Assembly: GCA_002412595.1 (NCBI GenBank)
Contig: DHVJ01000038.1
Location: 7,118 to 71,117, forward strand
Length of the DNA stretch: 64,000 bases
Origin: Anaerolineaceae bacterium UBA5211
GTDB taxonomy: Bacteria > Chloroflexota > Anaerolineae > Anaerolineales > Anaerolineaceae
Direction: 5' to 3'
The number at the start of each line of letters is the position of its first letter. Position 1 is the stretch's first letter. Below, in pieces: positions 41,981 to 51,333 of the stretch. A model generated the notes under the pieces. That model was not told where the DNA came from. It was given only the letters and a program-made list of their open reading frames with translations, and ran no database searches. The translations under genes and the position numbers were made by a program.

Positions 41981-43336
41981 ATGATAGAAAAAGCGGACGT
42001 AAAACAAAAGAAAAAAGCGCAATGGGCCTGGTATTTTTATGATTTTGGTAATTCCGCCTACGCAGCCGTCGTTTTGCTGGCAGTTTACGCAGCTTATTTC
42101 AAGCAAAGCGTCGTGGGCACTGCAGAAGGATCCGCTTTATGGGGTCTTTCATTAACCATTTCCATGCTGGTTGTTGCAGTTATCTCCCCATTTCTGGGAA
42201 CACTGGCGGATTATTCCGGGCGTAAAAAGACTTACCTGCTGGTAATGACTTTTATTGCCATTATCTTCACCGCTCTGCTGTTCTTTGTAGATAAAGGGGA
42301 TGTATTCCTGGGCATGTTCCTCTTCATTATTGCCGAAATCGGCTACCGCGCCGGGCAGGTTTTCTATAACTCCCTGTTGGTGGATGTCGCTGATGAGGAT
42401 GAAATCGGGAAAGTATCCGGCAACGGTTGGGCTATCGGTTCACTCGGCGGTATTATCTGCCTGGCGATTGTGTTGGTATTGATCCAGCTCAACCCAGGCG
42501 ATACACTGATCATTCGCTGGTCATTCGTCATTACCGCTGTTTTTTATGCCATTTTCACTCTCCCCACAATCCTATGGATCAAAGAACCTCACCGCCCGCA
42601 GAAAAGAAACGGCAAGAGTTTTTTCACCATCGCTATCGAGCGCTTGAAAAATACCATCAAATCGGTGTCCAACTACAAAGAATTCATCAAATTCATGGTT
42701 GCCGTATTGATCTACAATGACGGTATCATCGCCGCCCTGGATTTCGCGGCCATCATCGGCGCAGTCGTTTTTGGTGTAACCAGTACAGAACTGATCATTT
42801 TTGTCATCATTGTGCAAGTTACAAATGTAGCTGGTGCTTATTTATATGGGCTACTGGGCGAGAAAATCGGTTATAAAAAGAGCCTGATCAATTCCCTGAT
42901 CGTTATGATCATTTCCGTTCTGGGCATGATGTTTGTACCCAATAAAACTGGTTTCTTCGTTGTAGGCGCATTGGCCGGGTTCGCCATGGCCGGCGTACAG
43001 TCACTATCGCGCACCATGGTGAGTGTGTTTGCACCCGCACATAAGAGCGCTGAATTTTACGGTTTCTTCTCCCTCACCGGGCGCACCTCCTCCATCATCG
43101 GCCCCGGCGTCATGGGGTTAGCTGCCACCGGCTTATCCAATTGGGTTTTCAAATCCCTCGTGCAGGCAGATGCAGCCTTAGCGAGTAGTGCAGCCACACA
43201 AACTGTGGCCGAACAGATTGGCACACGCTTTGCGCTGGTTACAATTGTTTTCTTCCTGCTGGTTGGGCTAATGCCGCTGCTGTTTGTGAATGAAATCGAA
43301 GGTCGCAAAGCAGCCAAAAACACTGTTGAGGAGTAA
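41981..43336 (+). CDS. UMF1/Atg22-like MFS transporter
   Basis: 451-residue transporter, 12 helices. The opening WAWYFYDFGNSAYAAVVLLAVYAAYF is typical of the UMF1 (Atg22-like) branch. Loop motif GTLADYSGRKKTYLL, later YKKSLINSLIVMIISVLG. Yeast Atg22 exports amino acids from the vacuole; bacterial substrates are unknown. RBS AAAGGAAA. It lies six bases before the PlsC-like gene, so the two are probably one operon ended by the terminator at 44148. Confidence 0.87.
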   Translation: MIEKADVKQKKKAQWAWYFYDFGNSAYAAVVLLAVYAAYFKQSVVGTAEGSALWGLSLTISMLVVAVISPFLGTLADYSGRKKTYLLVMTFIAIIFTALLFFVDKGDVFLGMFLFIIAEIGYRAGQVFYNSLLVDVADEDEIGKVSGNGWAIGSLGGIICLAIVLVLIQLNPGDTLIIRWSFVITAVFYAIFTLPTILWIKEPHRPQKRNGKSFFTIAIERLKNTIKSVSNYKEFIKFMVAVLIYNDGIIAALDFAAIIGAVVFGVTSTELIIFVIIVQVTNVAGAYLYGLLGEKIGYKKSLINSLIVMIISVLGMMFVPNKTGFFVVGALAGFAMAGVQSLSRTMVSVFAPAHKSAEFYGFFSLTGRTSSIIGPGVMGLAATGLSNWVFKSLVQADAALASSAATQTVAEQIGTRFALVTIVFFLLVGLMPLLFVNEIEGRKAAKNTVEE

Positions 43337-43342
43337 TCAAGC

Positions 43343-44119
43343 ATGACCAACACCCAATTAACCACTTCCGGAGATCCCATCTACCGGCCGAACCGCCCTC
43401 TGCGACGTTTTATGCAATTCTTAGCGCGCAACGTGTTCAAGGTCATCACAGATATGGAAGTGGAGGGTGCAGAGAATTTTCCCAAAACTGGTCCATTGAT
43501 CATGGTCGGCAATCATTTCAGCTTTATTGACCCGGCCGCTTTTATCAGCGTGGCGCCCTGGCCCATGGATTTCATCGGCGGCGCAATCACCCCGCACGCG
43601 CCCAAAATCGTGCAGTTCATTCCACGCTTGTGGGGCTACCTGCCGGTTTACCGCGGGACAGGCTCAACCTATGCCCTGAAACAGGCGGAAGTCATCCTGA
43701 AATCGGGCGGTGTGGTGGGCATTTTCCCCGAAGGCGGTTCCTGGGCGCAGGTGCTGCGGCCGGCGCGTCCCGGCGCTGCCCTGCTGACAGCTGTGGCGGA
43801 AGCGCCCTTGCTGCCCATCGGCTTGACCGGATTCCCCAAGGTGTTCCCGGCGCTGCGCCAGGGCAAACGCGCCAAAGTCAAGATCCGCATCGGCAAGCCA
43901 TTTGGCCCCTTCAAGATCTTCGGCAGCCGTTATGAACGCCGGCATCAATTGGATGATATCGGCAATGAAATCATGACACACATTGCTGATTTGATCCCGC
44001 AGGAGGAAGCCGGTTTATTCTCCAATGACCCGGCCATCCGGGCGGCTGCGCAGGGAACGGATTATTATCCCTGGGAAGGCATCCGTGAAGGACAGGATAA
44101 CTATCCCACACAACAATAA
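43343..44119 (+). CDS. plsC: 1-acyl-glycerol-3-phosphate acyltransferase (PlsC-like)
   Basis: 258-residue enzyme making phosphatidic acid from lysophosphatidic acid. HX4D motif in VGNHFSFIDPAAF, later GYLPVYRG, FPEGGSW (FPEG) and LLPIGLTGF. Unlike the PlsC-like protein at 1011-1955, it carries the full set of AGPAT motifs. GAGGAG eight bases before the ATG. Likely acts at the inner face of the cytoplasmic membrane. Confidence 0.88.
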   Translation: MTNTQLTTSGDPIYRPNRPLRRFMQFLARNVFKVITDMEVEGAENFPKTGPLIMVGNHFSFIDPAAFISVAPWPMDFIGGAITPHAPKIVQFIPRLWGYLPVYRGTGSTYALKQAEVILKSGGVVGIFPEGGSWAQVLRPARPGAALLTAVAEAPLLPIGLTGFPKVFPALRQGKRAKVKIRIGKPFGPFKIFGSRYERRHQLDDIGNEIMTHIADLIPQEEAGLFSNDPAIRAAAQGTDYYPWEGIREGQDNYPTQQ

Positions 44120-44147
44120 AAGCAAAGAATTCAAACGCAACACGATT

Positions 44148-44179
44148 CATCCCCGGAAAACCACCCGGGGATGTTTTTT
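44148..44179 (+). terminator. Terminator of the UMF1/plsC operon
   Basis: Nine-bp stem CATCCCCGG / CCGGGGATG with an 8-base loop, then TTTTTT. Confidence 0.93.
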
Positions 44180-44240
44180 ATGGATGTTATAATCAAAAAT
44201 TGCTTTATAATATAGATATTATGTTCTAAAAAGAGGTTGT

Positions 44241-47141
44241 ATGACCCAAGATAAAATCCGGGTGGTTGGCGCCCGCGAACACAATTTAAAAAATATCACC
44301 GTCGAGATCCCGCGCGACAAGTTCGTGGTCATCACGGGCTTGTCCGGCTCCGGCAAGAGCTCGCTGGCGTTCGATACCATTTTTGCCGAAGGCCAGCGCC
44401 GCTACGTGGAATCGTTGTCCGCTTACGCGCGCCAATTCCTCGGCCAGATGAACAAACCCGACGTGGATTACATCGAAGGGCTTTCTCCGGCCGTCTCGAT
44501 TGACCAGAAGGCCACTTCACGCAATCCGCGCTCCACCGTCGGAACGGTCACAGAGGTATATGACTACCTCAGACTGTTATTTGCGCGCGTAGGCGTGCCG
44601 CACTGCCCCATCTGCGGCCGCGAAGTTGTCAAGCAGTCCGCCCAGGAAATCGTGGATATCATTTCGCACCTGCCGCAGGATGCCCGCCTGCTGATCATGG
44701 CGCCTATTATTCGCGGGCGCAAAGGGACTTACCAGGCTGTCTTTGAAGAAATCCGCAAAGCCGGTTTTCTGCGCGTACGCGCCGACGGTCAAGTTTATGG
44801 GTTGGACGAAGAAATCGAGCTGGATCGTTATAAAATTCACAACATCGAAGCAGTGGTGGACCGTTTGGTAATCCAATCATCCGAAAATGAGGCAGACCAA
44901 AAAGCCTTCCTCAGCCGTCTGACTGATTCGGTAGAAACAGCGCTCAAATTTGGTGAGGGACGCATTATCGTGCAGGGCCTTTCCAGCGACCCGCCTGCCG
45001 ACTTGTTCTATTCGGAACACCTTTCCTGTCCGGAGCACGGTGTCAGTCTTCCAGAGATTGAGCCGCGCAACTTCTCATTCAACACACCGCACGGCGCCTG
45101 CCCCACCTGCCAGGGATTGGGCATCAAACAGGAAATCGATCCAGACCTGCTTATCCCGGATAAAGAATTATCCTTCAACAACGGCGCCATCGTCGCCATG
45201 GAATGGAACGACGCACGCGACCAGGGTAAATACTACTGGCAAATGCTTTCGTCTGCGGCCAAAGCCTATAAAGTCAACCTGGATACACCGGTTGGCGAGC
45301 TGCCGGAAGAAAAATTGAATATCATCCTATACGGAACGGGCAGCCAGGAAGTTGAAATGGATCTGCGCAGCGCAGATAACCGCCGCACTACGCTGAAAAC
45401 CAAGTTCGAAGGGGTTATCCCCAACCTGATGCGGCGCTTCCGAGAGACCAATTCCGAATATATCCGCAGCAAGATCCAGGAATTCATGAGCGACCAGCCC
45501 TGCCCGGATTGCAATGGCGAACGGCTGCGGCCGGAATCGTTGGCTGTCACCGTGGACGGCAAGAACATCATGGAAGTCACCGGCTGGCCGGTGGAACGCA
45601 GCCTGCCGTGGATTGTGAAGATCATGGGGGAGGATTCCCCCCTGAATGAACGCGACCGGGCCATTTCGGAACGTGTCCTGAAAGAAATTAACGACCGGCT
45701 GGGATTTCTGGTCAATGTCGGCTTGGGCTATCTGACGCTGAAACGCTCGGCTGCCACGCTATCCGGCGGTGAAGCCCAGCGCATCCGTCTGGCCACCCAA
45801 ATCGGCTCCAAGCTGATGGGCGTGCTGTACGTACTGGATGAACCTTCCATCGGCCTGCACCCGCGCGACAATGCCCGCTTGCTGGCCACATTGAAAGAGC
45901 TGCGCGATCAGGGCAACACCGTTTTGGTAGTGGAGCACGATGAGGAAACCATCCGCAGCGCAGACTGGATCGTTGATCTGGGTCCGGGGGCAGGCGAACA
46001 CGGCGGCGAGATCATCGCCGAAGGACCCGTGGATGTCATCCTGAACAGCCCCAAATCGCTTACCGGTGCGTATATGTCGCGGCGCATGACCGTTCCAATG
46101 CCCGAACAGAGGCGCCTGGGTAACGGCAAACATTTAACCATTATCGGCGCTACAGCCAACAACCTGAAAAACCTGGATGTAGAAATTCCGCTGGGCAAGC
46201 TGGTGTGCATCACCGGCGTCAGCGGTTCGGGCAAATCCTCGCTGATGGTGGATGTGCTCTATCAAGCCCTGGCACACGAACTGAACCACGCGCACACCAA
46301 CCCGGGCGGCTATGAACGTATTGAAGGCATCCAGCACCTCGACAAGATCATCAACATAGACCAATCTCCCATTGGGCGTACTCCGCGTTCCAACCCGGGC
46401 ACCTACACGGGCGTGTGGGACGAAGTGCGTAAGCTGTTCGCGGAACTGCCCGAAAGCAAAATGCGCGGTTACACCAGCGGGCGTTTTTCATTCAACGTAC
46501 ACGGCGGGCGCTGCGAAGCCTGCCAGGGGCATGGGCAATTAAAGATCGAAATGCAATTTCTGCCGGACGTGTACGTGCCCTGCGATGTGTGCCATGGCGC
46601 GCGCTTCAACCGTGAGACCTTGCAGGTGAAATATAAGGGATTGACGATTTCGGACGTGCTGAACCTGACCGTGGACAGTGCCATGGAGTTCTTTGCCAAT
46701 ATTCCGCGTATTGTGAACAAACTGGATACGCTGCAAGATGTCGGCCTGGGCTACATCCGCGTGGGGCAGTCCGCGACCACTCTTTCGGGCGGTGAAGCCC
46801 AGCGCATCAAACTCTCGCGCGAACTCTCGCGCCGCGCCACCGGCAAGACCCTGTACGTATTAGACGAACCTTCCGTGGGTTTGCATGCCGCCGATGTGCA
46901 TAAACTGGTGGAAGTGCTGCAGCGCCTGGTGGACGCGGGTAATTCGGTGCTGATCATTGAGCACAACCTGGACATCATCAAGACCGCCGATTACATCATC
47001 GATCTGGGTCCAGAAGGCGGTGACCGCGGCGGCGAATTGGTTGCCGAGGGAACACCCGAAGAGGTTTGCGAGAACCAATCTTCCTATACCGGCCAGGTAC
47101 TGAAGGATTACTTCAAAGATTACTATAATAAAAAATGTTGA
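44241..47141 (+). CDS. uvrA: Excinuclease ABC subunit A
   Basis: 966-residue DNA damage-recognition ATPase of nucleotide excision repair. Two ABC modules: Walker A GLSGSGKSSLAF and GVSGSGKSSLMV, signatures LSGGEAQRIRLA and LSGGEAQRIKLS, Walker B VLDEPSIGLH and VLDEPSVGLH. Zinc-finger cysteines are present: CPICG/CPEHG...CPTCQG/CPDCNG in the first half and CEACQG...CDVCHG in the second. RBS AGAGG. A TATAAT box lies at 44206-44211 but no LexA-type box is apparent. It stands alone; uvrB and uvrC are not in the window. Confidence 0.97.
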   Translation: MTQDKIRVVGAREHNLKNITVEIPRDKFVVITGLSGSGKSSLAFDTIFAEGQRRYVESLSAYARQFLGQMNKPDVDYIEGLSPAVSIDQKATSRNPRSTVGTVTEVYDYLRLLFARVGVPHCPICGREVVKQSAQEIVDIISHLPQDARLLIMAPIIRGRKGTYQAVFEEIRKAGFLRVRADGQVYGLDEEIELDRYKIHNIEAVVDRLVIQSSENEADQKAFLSRLTDSVETALKFGEGRIIVQGLSSDPPADLFYSEHLSCPEHGVSLPEIEPRNFSFNTPHGACPTCQGLGIKQEIDPDLLIPDKELSFNNGAIVAMEWNDARDQGKYYWQMLSSAAKAYKVNLDTPVGELPEEKLNIILYGTGSQEVEMDLRSADNRRTTLKTKFEGVIPNLMRRFRETNSEYIRSKIQEFMSDQPCPDCNGERLRPESLAVTVDGKNIMEVTGWPVERSLPWIVKIMGEDSPLNERDRAISERVLKEINDRLGFLVNVGLGYLTLKRSAATLSGGEAQRIRLATQIGSKLMGVLYVLDEPSIGLHPRDNARLLATLKELRDQGNTVLVVEHDEETIRSADWIVDLGPGAGEHGGEIIAEGPVDVILNSPKSLTGAYMSRRMTVPMPEQRRLGNGKHLTIIGATANNLKNLDVEIPLGKLVCITGVSGSGKSSLMVDVLYQALAHELNHAHTNPGGYERIEGIQHLDKIINIDQSPIGRTPRSNPGTYTGVWDEVRKLFAELPESKMRGYTSGRFSFNVHGGRCEACQGHGQLKIEMQFLPDVYVPCDVCHGARFNRETLQVKYKGLTISDVLNLTVDSAMEFFANIPRIVNKLDTLQDVGLGYIRVGQSATTLSGGEAQRIKLSRELSRRATGKTLYVLDEPSVGLHAADVHKLVEVLQRLVDAGNSVLIIEHNLDIIKTADYIIDLGPEGGDRGGELVAEGTPEEVCENQSSYTGQVLKDYFKDYYNKKC

Positions 47142-47200
47142 TCATTTTCTTCATGTAAGGCAGTCAACCAGCCAGATCAAAACATCACGAAATTAAAAGC

Positions 47201-47234
47201 ACAAAGCCATTCAGTGAATGGCTTTGTATTTTTT
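47201..47234 (+). terminator. Terminator after uvrA
   Basis: Perfect 12-bp stem ACAAAGCCATTC / GAATGGCTTTGT, 3-base loop, then ATTTTTT. Confidence 0.94.
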
Positions 47235-47246
47235 ACACAAGTAGAG

Positions 47247-47275
47247 TTGAAAACCAATCCTATTTTCTATATAAT
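47247..47275 (+). promoter_or_regulatory. Strong promoter of the ubiquitin-like fusion gene
   Basis: TTGAAA (47247-47252), 17-base spacer, perfect TATAAT (47270-47275). Start near 47282 leaves a ~108-base untranslated leader with no gene in it. Confidence 0.8.
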
Positions 47276-47389
47276 GAGTACGGGGAATAAACTAGATAAT
47301 ATCCCTCTTATACCTTTCAATAGCTTGCCTCCGTCGTCCCCCATTTAATTTATTTTATCAATATTAACCAAAAAAAGGGAGAGATAATC

Positions 47390-49219
47390 GTGTCTATACT
47401 TCAGATAGATTTACATGATGTCATTAATAAACGGCGCTTATGGGTCACTTTGCGAGATAATTTGCCAATTCAAGACCTGGTTCAGATACTGGTTATGGAT
47501 CTGGAATTACCACAAGGCGAATATGAATTGTCAGAAGAGGAATCCGGACAAAAGTTACCACTGGATTCCACATTGAAAAAAGAGGGTATTCAGGATGGAA
47601 GCCAGCTACGTTTGAAAATGGAAAAGAAAGCTCCAACGGTCATACCTGTCCCAATCATCTCCGGCGGGAAGGTTTCTGCTGAAAGCCCTCCTGAAGGCCA
47701 GTCGCAGAACCTGAAAGGTAAAAAGTCGGACAAATCACGAAGCGCACCGCCAAAATCCGAGACACCTGCAAAAGAAAAATCACCCGAAGAAACAGGGAAA
47801 CCGCGAAAGAGGAAATATCCGCAAGACCAATACCGGCCACCGACTGGCCCCGCTCATCGACCGGGCAAACCCGACCCAACCGTTAATTTCTGGCACCGTC
47901 CCTTCCACCAACCGCCGTTCTTAAGATGGATTCCGGTATCGTTATGGTTTTACGTAAGGCCTATTCTGATCCTAATCCTCATTCTAGTCATGATCTTGTG
48001 CTTTATCTTTGGGCAGTGCGTCTGCTGCTGTCAAGGCACAACCGCTACGACTGCTCCTTCACCAGGTTCGAATTCTTCCAATGGACAGGAAGATGCGGGG
48101 AGCATGCAAAAAGCTGCCGAAGAGCAACCAACAAATTTCGAAAATCTACCGGAAGAAATCATTTTTACATACGAAAATAATAATTTGTATGAGGCTTACA
48201 CTTCCGGAAATTACTCGTACGACACGGAGGAGGTTTTAGACGCTCCTAAGTTTCCAGACATTACGGAGACACTCACCAGGGATGAGATCGCGGTCGTGCG
48301 CGTCGCCCCGGTAGATGATCCCAATAATGAACATGAGCTGATTCTGATTGCCATCAACGAAGCTATCGATCCTGTGAGCGGTTATTCCCTATTCCGCGTC
48401 AAAGATATCGAAAGCGGAGTGGAATATGTCGGCCGAGTAAAGGAAGGTACCGATACTGTGGAAATCTATGATGACAGCCGCCAGGAAAATAAATGGACGC
48501 AAATCAACCTGCGTGAACTGAAATTGTACGAACCGACCGAGGGCTGTTGGTACTTCACCGCTTTTCTGGCTTTGAATATCAACACACCGCCTCTGGACAA
48601 TCTGGATTTACGCCGAGCGTTGCTCTATAGTTTCGATGCGCAAACCATCCTGGAAGCCTCCGGCATCGATACTGCGAACATCGCCTCTACATTCATCCCA
48701 ACTGGAACACTTCAAATGGAAAATCTTGATCCGAATGCTATAAACGGACGTTTTTACGACCCTGAGATTGCCCAAAGCTATTTTCAATCCGCCCAAAACG
48801 CTTCCGCGCTATTCAACCCGGATTTTCTTGAGATCTTTTATTATGAGAGTTGTGAGGGGATGGGGAGCGAAGCTATGTTGATGATTCAAAACTGGTCCGG
48901 GGATCTGGGGATCAATGGCAGCGCCATCAGTGAGGCATATGATTTCCATTTCAATACGCCGATTGAAGGCTCCGGACGTATGCTTTCCTATACCACCTAC
49001 GGGCATTCCAACATATACAGTTTCTATCGTCACGCAATTGAGAGCGGAAGCATCATGTTACCGGCAGAAGCCGAAACACAGCTAATCGATCTCCTGGCAA
49101 ATTATGCTTATGAAAGCGACCTCCAAATGAAAACAATGTATGTTGATGAGATGGAGAAGTTGGTACTCGAAGAGTACGCCGTCGCAATCCCGCTATATTA
49201 CTTTCAAAGCTGTTATTGA
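47390..49219 (+). CDS. Ubiquitin-like domain + membrane helix + SBP_bac_5-like external domain
   Basis: 609-residue protein, no named family. Residues 1-80 resemble a ubiquitin-like beta-grasp domain of the YukD/EsaB kind (strands LQIDLHDV, RRLWVTLR; end LKKEGIQDGSQLRLKM). Residues ~81-178 are a Pro/Lys/Arg-rich linker, ~183-208 one membrane helix, then QCVCCC. The external part has a middle domain (~215-395) and a C-terminal ~200 residues like the second half of oligopeptide-binding proteins: CWYFTAFLALNINTPPLDN-LDLRRALLYSFDAQTI, YDPEIAQSYFQSA, and a final VAIPLYYFQSCY. The basic linker predicts the ubiquitin-like part is cytosolic. GTG start with GGGAGAG. It is a single-gene unit with own promoter and terminator. 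Confidence 0.75.
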   Translation: MSILQIDLHDVINKRRLWVTLRDNLPIQDLVQILVMDLELPQGEYELSEEESGQKLPLDSTLKKEGIQDGSQLRLKMEKKAPTVIPVPIISGGKVSAESPPEGQSQNLKGKKSDKSRSAPPKSETPAKEKSPEETGKPRKRKYPQDQYRPPTGPAHRPGKPDPTVNFWHRPFHQPPFLRWIPVSLWFYVRPILILILILVMILCFIFGQCVCCCQGTTATTAPSPGSNSSNGQEDAGSMQKAAEEQPTNFENLPEEIIFTYENNNLYEAYTSGNYSYDTEEVLDAPKFPDITETLTRDEIAVVRVAPVDDPNNEHELILIAINEAIDPVSGYSLFRVKDIESGVEYVGRVKEGTDTVEIYDDSRQENKWTQINLRELKLYEPTEGCWYFTAFLALNINTPPLDNLDLRRALLYSFDAQTILEASGIDTANIASTFIPTGTLQMENLDPNAINGRFYDPEIAQSYFQSAQNASALFNPDFLEIFYYESCEGMGSEAMLMIQNWSGDLGINGSAISEAYDFHFNTPIEGSGRMLSYTTYGHSNIYSFYRHAIESGSIMLPAEAETQLIDLLANYAYESDLQMKTMYVDEMEKLVLEEYAVAIPLYYFQSCY

Positions 49220-49306
49220 AGTGTTACAAAAGATGTAAAAACACACTCCCTAGATTATCAGCGTCGATAGAATAACTCAAAATAATATATTAACCCGTAC
49301 ACTACT

Positions 49307-49341
49307 ACCCCATTTCAAAAATTACCCGAGATGGGGTTTTT
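49307..49341 (+). terminator. Terminator after the ubiquitin-like fusion gene
   Basis: Ten-bp stem ACCCCATTTC / GAGATGGGGT (one mismatch), 11-base loop, TTTTT. Confidence 0.85.
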
Positions 49342-49413
49342 CAATCCCAAAAAGACCATTTTCGCAACCATTTCCCTTATCCTGCGTAAATCATTGTGGA
49401 GATAAAAACAGGA

Positions 49414-50523
49414 ATGAATTCAACCGACACAACCATCAAGCCTAAACCACTGAACTACACCGAATGGTTCAACGAACATTTCAACATCGGGCTCAAGCAG
49501 GCTACCAAGTTCAGCCTGAATAACCCGCGTAAAGCCATCTTCTTTGGCAATAAAATTGTGCGGTTCTATTTCGCCAGCCGCCGCAGAAAAGGTTGGAAGG
49601 ACAAGGGTGTGCAGGTACCGCCGATGTTGATCTACAGCATCACCAACCAATGCAACCTGGATTGCAACGGCTGTTATGCCAAAATATTGCACACTTCCGA
49701 AAAAGGAGAGTTTAACGCCCAGAAGTTTTCACAGGTCATCCAACAGGCAGATGAAATCGGTGTTTCTTACATCCTGCTGGCCGGCGGGGAACCCTTTATG
49801 CGCAGTGAACTGCTGGATGTTACAGCTGCCCATCCCAACATCATCTTCACGCCCTTCACCAACGGCATGTTGGTGACCGAAGACCACATCCGGCGCCTGC
49901 AAAAGCAGCCGCACGTAATTCCGATTGTCAGCTTTGAAGGTTATGAGTTGGAGACGGACAAACGCCGCGGTCAGGGCGTGTATGATAACGGCTTCGAGCT
50001 GATCCAGCGCTTCCAACAGGACGGCATCTATTACGGCGTTTCAGTCACCACCACGCATGATAATTTCGAAACCGTTATCGACCCGAAATTTATTGAGCGC
50101 CTGGTTGATTTGGGCTGCAAAGTCTTCTTTTTCATAAACTACGTGCCAGTTGCTCCCGGAACGGACGATATGGTCATGAGTGTGCCGCAGGTGAACGAAC
50201 TCAACCGCATCCTGGAAGAATGCCGGCGCGAATACCCGGCGCTGTTCCTGGCTTTCCCGGGCAGCGAGATCGATTTCGGCGGCTGCCTGGCAGCCGGCAA
50301 GGGTTTTGTGCACATCAATGCCGAGGGCGACGTGGAACCTTGCCCCTTCTCTCCCTATACGGATGCCAGTTTGCGCGACATGCCCTTGATTGAAGCGCTG
50401 AAATCGCCATTGCTGAATGCCATCCGCGAAAATGATTTCCGCCTGGATGAATCCAACGGGATTTGCGCGCTGTGGCAAAACCGTGAATGGGTGGCGGACC
50501 TGGCTCCGACAGAATCCGTTTAA
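49414..50523 (+). CDS. Radical SAM protein (MoaA/SkfB-like)
   Basis: 369-residue radical SAM enzyme. The cluster motif is CNLDCNGC within LIYSITNQCNLDCNGCYAKIL (CxxxCxxC). The glycine-rich SAM segment is LLAGGEPFM. The C-terminal half has GGCLAAGKGFVHINAEGDVEPCPFSPYTD, a SPASM/twitch-like cysteine pattern that may hold an auxiliary cluster. The N-terminal ~70 residues are basic (RKAIFFGNKIVRFYFASRRRKGWK) and may touch the membrane. GTG at 49396 is an alternative start. No precursor peptide or partner gene is adjacent, so the substrate is unknown. Confidence 0.87.
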   Translation: MNSTDTTIKPKPLNYTEWFNEHFNIGLKQATKFSLNNPRKAIFFGNKIVRFYFASRRRKGWKDKGVQVPPMLIYSITNQCNLDCNGCYAKILHTSEKGEFNAQKFSQVIQQADEIGVSYILLAGGEPFMRSELLDVTAAHPNIIFTPFTNGMLVTEDHIRRLQKQPHVIPIVSFEGYELETDKRRGQGVYDNGFELIQRFQQDGIYYGVSVTTTHDNFETVIDPKFIERLVDLGCKVFFFINYVPVAPGTDDMVMSVPQVNELNRILEECRREYPALFLAFPGSEIDFGGCLAAGKGFVHINAEGDVEPCPFSPYTDASLRDMPLIEALKSPLLNAIRENDFRLDESNGICALWQNREWVADLAPTESV

Positions 50524-50589
50524 CATGTTTTCTTCATACGCTCCCCAGGCTCGCGCCCTCCGCATTGCCTGGGGAATGTTTTTGGGGGG

Positions 50590-51150
50590 GATGATTAACC
50601 ACCATCAGTGTCATCCTGATGAACGCAGTGAGTGATCGCGTAGCATTCCCGCGGGGAAAGGATCTCGGACAGACATACAAAAGATCAATTACAGCCGGCA
50701 ATTTATTTAACCACAGATACACACTGATAAACACTGATCGGTTACCTCCCACCTGATCTTCACTAAGGCAATAAGCAAGAATACTATCTACAATTTACCT
50801 CCTTTGGTGTCATCGTGAGCCCTGCAAATGCCGGATTGTTCGCGAAGTATCCCTAATCAAAGACTGGAAATGAGAATAATTTAGCAACTCGAAAAGGTAC
50901 GCATATGAATCACCGATTGGATTGCGCCGCGCAGTAATTCGGAATCATACAGCTGAGATTGCTTCGCTTCGCTCGCAATGACATAAGAAAGGAATATCCT
51001 TGCTAACGCAAGGCGAAAGGATCTCGGCTGGAATTCCATAGACCTTTGGAATATTCACCATCATTAGAAGATATGGCGGGAATGGATTTCCGCCCTACAG
51101 TTTGGCATTCTCAAAAAATAAAGGTCCCTTCGACAAGCTCAAGGAGCTTT
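50590..51150. repeat. Repeat-rich noncoding gap with dispersed-type palindromic fragments
   Basis: No credible gene between 50524 and the tRNA. The region contains AAAGGATCTCGG twice in the same orientation (50657-50668 and 51016-51027), and ATTGC...GCAAT around a TTCGCTTCGCTC core (50958-50979). It also holds a direct-repeat-like CACTGATAAACACTGAT segment (50711-50738) and CCTTCGACAAGCTCAAGGA (51126-51144). These look like pieces of high-copy intergenic repeats known from many bacterial genomes, apparently several families layered together. No transposase or terminal inverted repeats were seen. Confidence 0.6.
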
Positions 51151-51196
51151 ATCGATTAAACGAAAAAGCCCTTGCGGGCTTTTCTTTCGGACCAGG

Positions 51197-51269
51197 TGCC
51201 CCCATGGAGATTCGAACTCCAGTTTTAGCCTTGAAAGGGCTGCGTCCTAGTCCCCTAGACGATGGGGGC
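51197..51269 (-). tRNA. tRNA-Glu (anticodon TTC)
   Basis: 73 bases on the minus strand. Acceptor stem GCCCCCA / TGGGGGC, D-arm GTC...GAC with AGGGG loop, anticodon loop CTTTCAA (TTC), T-arm TGGAG-TTCGAAT-CTCCA, discriminator A. The anticodon stem CAGCC/GGCTA has one C-A mismatch at its base. The 3' CCA is not encoded (CCT follows the discriminator) and must be added by nucleotidyltransferase. Confidence 0.95.
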
Positions 51270-51333
51270 ATCAAGGGTGAAATTCTACCATGATTTTTTA
51301 TTTTGCAAGAGGGTAATGGGCATCTTTTTTCAG

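Noticed and set aside
44180..44240. SOS (LexA) box before uvrA
   Set aside because: No palindromic GAAC-N4-GTTC or CTG-type box was found near the TATAAT at 44206.
51102..51293. 63-codon frame on the plus strand
   Set aside because: Covers the tRNA-Glu gene antisense and the repeat region; no ribosome site.
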